From assembly GCA_027257055.1 (NCBI GenBank), contig JAPVLO010000008.1, positions 17,918,001-17,982,000 of the forward strand: a stretch of 64,000 bases of DNA, in the 5' to 3' direction. The notes under the pieces were generated by a model. It saw only the letters and a program-made list of their open reading frames with translations. It did no database searches and was not told the DNA's origin. The stretch comes from Cephalopachus bancanus. Taxonomy: Eukaryota; Chordata; Mammalia; Primates; Tarsiidae. This document shows positions 57,631-64,000 of the stretch, piece after piece. How positions within the stretch are numbered: the stretch's first letter is position 1; the number at the start of each line of letters is the position of its first letter. The translations under genes were made by a program, and so were the position numbers.

Positions 57631-58499
57631 AAAACATGACCCAACTCTATGCAGTCTATGAAAAACTCACTTCAAATATAATCATATAGACAGATTGAAA
57701 GTAAAAGAATGGAAAAAGATTGCCCATGCAAACACTAATTAAAGGAAAACTGTGGTAGTTATATTAACATCAGATAAAGTATACTTCAGAAGAAAATTCA
57801 GTGGCAGAGAGGGACAGTATATAATGATAAAAGGGTCAATCCACCAAGAAGACATAGCAATCCTGTATGTTTACACACCAAACAACAGAGTTGCAAAACA
57901 GTGAAGAAGACTCTTATAGGACTAAAATGAGAAATAGGCAAATTTATAATTATGGTTGGAGACTTCAATACTTCTCTTCCAACAACAGATAGAACTCTTA
58001 GATGGTAAACCAGCAAGATTATTGAATACTAGCTTAATAACACCATTGACCAATAGCGTTTATAGACATTTATAGAACATTCCCCTCAACAACCACAGGA
58101 TGTGCATTTTCAAAATGCACATAGGATGTAACCAAGTGAGGCCATATGTTGGGTCATAAGACAACCTCAAGAAATTTTAAAGAATTGAAATCATACAAAA
58201 TGTGTTCTTTAACCACAATAAAATCAAACTAGAAATCAATACAAGAGAGATAAGGGGAAACCTCCAAATACTTGGAAACTGAACAACACACTTCTAAATA
58301 ATCCATGGGTCAAGGAGAAAGCCTCAAGGGAGATTAAAAATACACTAAATTGAATGAGTCTAAAAATGCAATATATAAAAATTTGTGGCACTCAGCTCCA
58401 ATGTTTAAGAGGAAAATTTGTAGCACTGAATGTATATATTAGAAAAGAAGAAAATTCCAAAATTAATAATCTAAGTTTCTACCTCAAGAACCTAGAAAA

Positions 58500-58501
58500 A
58501 C

Positions 58502-58534
<33 letters not shown>
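58500..58534. repeat. (GA)n microsatellite
   Basis: AGACAGAGAGAGAGAGAGAG and on within L1 ORF2. It encodes an artificial RERERE run in one frame. Confidence 0.95.
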
Positions 58535-58539
<5 letters not shown>

Positions 58540-60309
58540 TCAAATCAAGCATCAGAAAGAGAAAAGGGAAATAATAAAGATAAAAACAGTATTCAGTGAA
58601 ACTCCAGAGCAAAAATAGAGAAAATCAAGAAAAAAACTGTTTTTGAAATATCAGTAAGATTGTCACACCTCTAGCAAGGTTGATAAAGGAAAAAGAGATA
58701 AGACACAAATTATGACTCTTAGGAATAAAATAAAGGATATTGCTACAGATCATGCAGATACTAAAAGGATAATAGGGGAATACTGTGGACAGTGCTACAC
58801 AGATGAATCTGATAACTTGGATGAAATGGACCCCTTTCTTGAAAACAGAAACTACCTCAACTCATGAAATAGATGTTTTGAATAACCCTATGACTCTATA
58901 ACTATTAAGGAAGTTGAATATGTAAATAAAAACTCCTCAGAGAAATCTCCAGGCCCAGATGGTGTGACTGGAAAATTCTATGAAATTTCTAAAGAAAAAT
59001 TAGCATTAATTCCACAAAATTTTCCAGAAAATAGAAGAGGACAGAACACTTCTCAATTCATTTATGAAGCTAGCATTGTCTTGATACCAAAACCAGAGAA
59101 ACACAATGCAAAAAGAGAAAATTATAGACCAATATCTTGTGAATATAGATGCAAAAATCATTAACAAAATATCAGCAAATAAAATGTGGTAATATATAAA
59201 AAATTATACACTACAACCAAATGGGGTTAATTCTAGAGATAGAAAGATCAATCACTATTCTAAATTCAATCTGTGTAACCCATCATATTAATAGGAGAAA
59301 GAAGAAAAATTACATGATCATATTATTTGGTGCAGGAAAAAATTGACAATATTCAACTTCCAATTATAATAAAAACTCTCAGAAAAATAAGAATTTAGGG
59401 AAACGTCTCCAACTTGATAAAGAGTATTTGCAAAAAATCTTTAGCTAATATTATGCTTGACTAATGAAAAGACTAATGATTTTTTTCTAATGAAAAGACC
59501 AATGATTTTTTTTCTAAAAAATTAGAACAAGGCAAGTATGTCCACTCACACTATTCTTACTCGACATAGTGTTGAAAGTTCTAGCCAATCCAAAAAGGGA
59601 TGAAAAAAATTAAAAATCATGCTGATCAGAAGGCAGAAATAAAACTGTCCCTTTTGCGATATGACTGTCTATACATAAAATCCCAAAAAGTCAGAATTAA
59701 CAAAATTCCCAGAACTACTAAGTGAGCTCAGCAAGGTCACAAGATACAAGGTAAACATTAAAAAACAAACAAACTGTATTCCTAATATATTAGACACCAA
59801 AATTAAAAACACAATAGTACGAGTATTTATAATAGCTCAAAACAAAATGAAGTATATAGATGTAAATCTAACAATACATGTACAAGACATGCATGCTGAA
59901 AACTGCAGTGCTCATGAAAGAAATCAAAGAACATCTAAATAAGTGAGGATACATACTGTGTCCATGGCCTGAAAGATGAGACATGTAAAGATGTAATTCT
60001 CTCTATAATAATATGCAGTTTCAGCATACTTCCTATCGAGGTCCCAGCAAGATTTTTTATTGATATAGATAAGAGTATTCTAAAATCTATATGGAAAGTC
60101 AAAGGAACTAGAATAGCTGAACAATTTTGAAAAAGAAGAATAAAATGTGAGAAGTCCATCTACTCAATTTGAAGACCTAATATGTAATTACAGCTATCAA
60201 GACTGAGTGGCATTGGTGAAAGGATAGACTCACAAATCAATGGAATAGAATAGAAAAACCCAGAAATGAATCCACAAAAATATGCTCAACTGATTTTTGA
60301 CAAAGGTAT

Positions 60310-61285
<976 letters not shown>

Positions 61286-61474
61286 CTTGTACAAAAGCAA
61301 TTCAGTGGAGGAAATAATGGCCATTTTAATAAATTGTGCTAGATATTGGACATCCATAGGCAAAAATATGAGCCTTTATCTGCTTCACAACTTAAATAAA
61401 AATTAACTCAAAATAGATCATGGACTTAAATGTAAAACTAGAAAGCTTTTAGAAAACACATAGATAATTCTTAG

Positions 61475-62935
61475 TTGAAATTGTTTATCTTTGAGAACTT
61501 TGAAGATTGGGTTCTATGCTCTTCTAGACTGAAGTGTTTCTGTAGATAAGCCTGCTGCTATTCTAATTGTTCTTCCCCAGTAGGTAGTCTGACCTTTCTC
61601 TCTTTCTGCCTTCAGGATTTTTTCTTTTATACCTGCTTTTAGCAGGCAAATTACTATGTGTCTAGGAGTTGGTTTTCTCATTTGTTATTTTGCAGGTGCT
61701 CTCTGAATCTCTTGTGTTTGAATGGTTGTATCACTGATGAGATGAGGGAAGTTTTCTTGGATAATTTTATGGAATGTTTGTTCCAGGGTGATCTCTGTCT
61801 CTCTTTCTGCCTCAGGGATTCCAATTAATCTTAGATTTGGCCTCTTGAAATAATCGCTCATCTCTTGGAGGTTTTGTTCTACCTTTTTAAGCTTCTTTGC
61901 TATGTTTTTAACAGTATGGGTTAATTCCATATTTTGGTTTTCAAGTTCTGAGAGTCTTTCTTCTGCTTGGTTAATTCTGCTTTCCATGCTTATCAGTTTG
62001 TTGTTTATTTCATTCACTCTATTCTTTATTGTTGTTATTTCAGTTATCAATTTCTTCATTCTTTCCTCTTGTCTCTTCTCATTTTTATTGTTCTCTCTAT
62101 TAATATCTAGATATCTGGGTTTGTGGTTTGAGACCAGTCATTCTGGGGGCTCTTCATTGTTTGAGTTCCAGAGTCTGTATTCTCAGTGGCTGACCTCCCA
62201 GGGGTCTATGTGAGACTCATATTCTTCCTTTGGTTTTTCTTCATTTGTGTATGTTTTCCTCTCCCTTTTTAACCTCTTATTTAATTCTGTTGTTTAGTGA
62301 TAGGGAGAAGAGTTTTTATTTCCATTTGCTCATTCTCCTATTCCTCGTTATGCAGATCCTCTGATTTTGTTAAATTCTGAAGCTGGACTGTGGGTGGTGG
62401 ACTGTACTTTTTGCCGCTTTGAGATTTAATTAAGGGGGGAGCTGTGATTCAGAAGCTATCTTCAGATCCCAGTATCTGCTGACAGGTGTGTGGGCCCCCT
62501 GGAACCCCCTTACCACTGTCTTACAATCTGTCCATGCAGTGGGGGTGTCTGTTTGCCTCCTGGAAGCAAAATGAGATAAGAAAAGGAAAAAGAATGGAAA
62601 AAGCAAAGAGAATGACAAAAGGGAGATGGAGAGGGAGAAGAAGAAGGGAAGAAACAGGTGTACCAACTAATGGATAAACAGAGAGACAAACAAAGACAGA
62701 AAAAACAAAAAAGACAAAAACACACAGATAATCCTACAAACAAACAAACAAACAAGCAAACAAAAACCCTCTTGTTGGTATATTCTCCCTCAGAAATACC
62801 CATACATAAACAGAAAATCTAAGAAAAACAACATTAAAATAACAGAAACAAAGCAAGTACAAAATGTAAACAAAAACAGAAAGAGCAAAGAAAAAAAGTT
62901 AAAACTCACAAAAAATAAACAAGAGAAAAAAAGAA
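61475..62935 (-). mobile_element. inverted 5' part of a younger L1 (ORF1 and upstream)
   Basis: On the minus strand ORF1 is open from 62059 to 61685: a coiled-coil segment (IKNRVNEINNKLISMESRIN, ERLSELENQN), then the RNA-binding domain start (KRPNLRLIGIPEAERETE and IIQENFPHLISD). It continues with small breaks to NPIFKVLKDKQFQL at 61480. Upstream of ORF1 (62260-62935) lies the presumed 5' UTR, T-rich in sense, which I cannot verify. The segment is reversed relative to the rest of the same L1 to its right. Confidence 0.8.
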
Positions 62936-64000
62936 TTACCTACCCAACTAAGCTAAGTTTCATCAGTGATGGAGAATCAAAATCCTTCCCAGACATTCAA
63001 TCCCTAAGAGTTTACACTGCCCCCAGACCAGCTCTAAAAGAAACACTTAAGAACATTTTGAGCCAGGCTTGGTGGCTTAGCCTGTAATCCCGTGCCTTGG
63101 GAGGCTGAGGTGAGTGGATTGTCTGAACCCGAGGGTTCGAGACCCACCTGGGCAACTTGGCGAGACCTCATCGCTACAATAAATAAAAAAATTAACTGGG
63201 CGTGGTAGCGCGCACCTGTAGTTCCAGCTATTTGAAAGGCTGAGGCAGAAGGATCACTGGAGCCCAGCAGGTCGAGGCTGCAGTGACCGGGAGTAACCAC
63301 TGCACTCCAGTCTGGGTCACAGAGTGAGACTCCAACTAAAAAAAAAGAAAAAAAAAGAGAAAGAACATATTAAACACGGAAGAAAGGAAAAAAGAATGAC
63401 AATGCCCTTCAGAAGAATGCAGGCAAAAGATTGAAAACATATATGAATCAACCCAAAAATCAAAAGTAAGACAACAAACAACTAAACAAATAGCAACAAC
63501 AACAACAAACTCTATAAGAACCTCATGACAAGGATAAACTCTCACATCTTAATAATTAGCCGGAATGTGAATGTACTAAATGCACCACTGAAAATACATA
63601 GAATGGTAAATTGGATAAAATATCATAAGGCTACAACATATTGTCTCCAAGAGACTCATCTCACCAGAAAGGACACTCACAGACTCAAAGTAAGAGGAGT
63701 GACAAAATTTCAGGTGAATGGAACACAGAAGAAAGGAGGAGTCATGATCTTAATATCAGACAGAATATCCTTTTAAGCTGTCAGAAACTTTAAAAGATAT
63801 GGAAGATCACTACATAATGATAAAAGTTTCAATCCAACAACAAAAAATATCCATCTTAAACATTTATGCACCCAACAGAGGAGCCCCAACTTTCATAAAG
63901 CAGCTTCTAGGTTAACTAAAAAAAGACATTGACTCTAACATTATCATAGCTGGGGACTTAAACACCCTGCTAACAACCCTAGACAGATCATCAAGACAAA
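62936..64000 (+). mobile_element. direct 3' part of the same L1 (ORF1 C-terminus and ORF2 start), runs off window
   Basis: At 62936-63058 the + strand is open and encodes the ORF1 C-terminal domain (ITYPTKLSFISDGESKSF, then APRPALKETLKNI), exactly where the inverted part stops. After the Alu, ORF2 starts near 63525. Its endonuclease region reads CLQETHLTRKDTHRLKVRG, GTQKKGGVMILISDRISF and, after a break near 63775, LNIYAPNRGAPTFIK and IIAGDLNTLLTTLDRS. The QETHLT Glu and GDLNT Asp/Asn endonuclease residues are still present. The remainder is outside the window. Confidence 0.85.
63061..63345 (+). mobile_element. Alu SINE (lineage-specific form), sense, inside L1 ORF1
   Basis: Begins AGCCAGGCTTGGTGGCTTAG and ends in an A/G-rich tail. 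It is flanked by AAGAACAT (63052 and 63364). It splits ORF1 a few codons before its end, so it is younger than the L1. Confidence 0.92.

Noticed and set aside
63525..63776. 83-codon frame as a host gene
   Set aside because: It is the start of L1 ORF2 (endonuclease), part of the mobile element.

Overview
This window is mammalian nuclear DNA, almost certainly from a primate. Dimeric Alu elements are abundant, and they sit with MaLR LTRs, MIR, L2, MER5-like and Tigger elements and many ages of L1. Most younger Alus share a form unlike the usual human subfamilies: a left arm with GGCTCAGCCTGTAATCCCGCG, the block GCCTGAGCCCGCGGGTTCGAG, a linker ACAATAAATCAAAAAATTAG, and a right arm with GGTCGAGGCTGCGGTGGCC. 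The younger L1 3' ends also carry a tail unlike the human L1PA tail. I saw no lemur/loris tRNA-type SINE. Together this points to a non-anthropoid lineage, and I favour tarsier as an inference, not a proof.

No complete protein-coding gene is visible. The window reads as intergenic or intronic DNA packed with transposons. The one piece of plausible host coding sequence is a 51-base candidate exon on the + strand at 40470-40520, with strong splice sites on both sides and one open frame. I do not recognise the gene. All long open frames in the window are chance frames or lie inside repeats.

Layout: 1-7.4 kb, mostly old or unassigned sequence with a Tigger/MER44-like element split by an Alu, L2 and MIR pieces, and an MST-type LTR. 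7.5-10.86 kb, a long L2/CR1-clade LINE in sense, interrupted by an Alu and an L1 3' end. 11.4-20.5 kb, a block of old L1 in antisense with six Alu insertions. 20.5-24.6 kb, mainly unassigned sequence with MIR. 24.6-28.2 kb, a nested structure: an LTR-retroelement transcript that appears to have been retroposed by L1 machinery into an L1 3' end, with a second partial copy of the same L1 in inverted orientation downstream. 28.2-47.6 kb, low-repeat sequence holding the candidate exon, MER5-like, MIR and L2 pieces, two local direct duplications, an MST LTR and a Tigger1 remnant. 47.6-50.3 kb, an Alu cluster with a close inverted pair. 50.7-61.5 kb, old L1 sequence in sense, cut by an MLT1 LTR, a MITE, an LTR-like repeat, an antisense L1 3' end, Alus and a disabled mariner. 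61.5-64 kb, a younger L1 whose 5' part is inverted with the breakpoint inside ORF1; it runs off the window.

Coordinates of repeats are read by eye and are approximate to about 5-30 bases unless a target-site duplication fixes them. Family names come from recognised consensus features, not from a database search.
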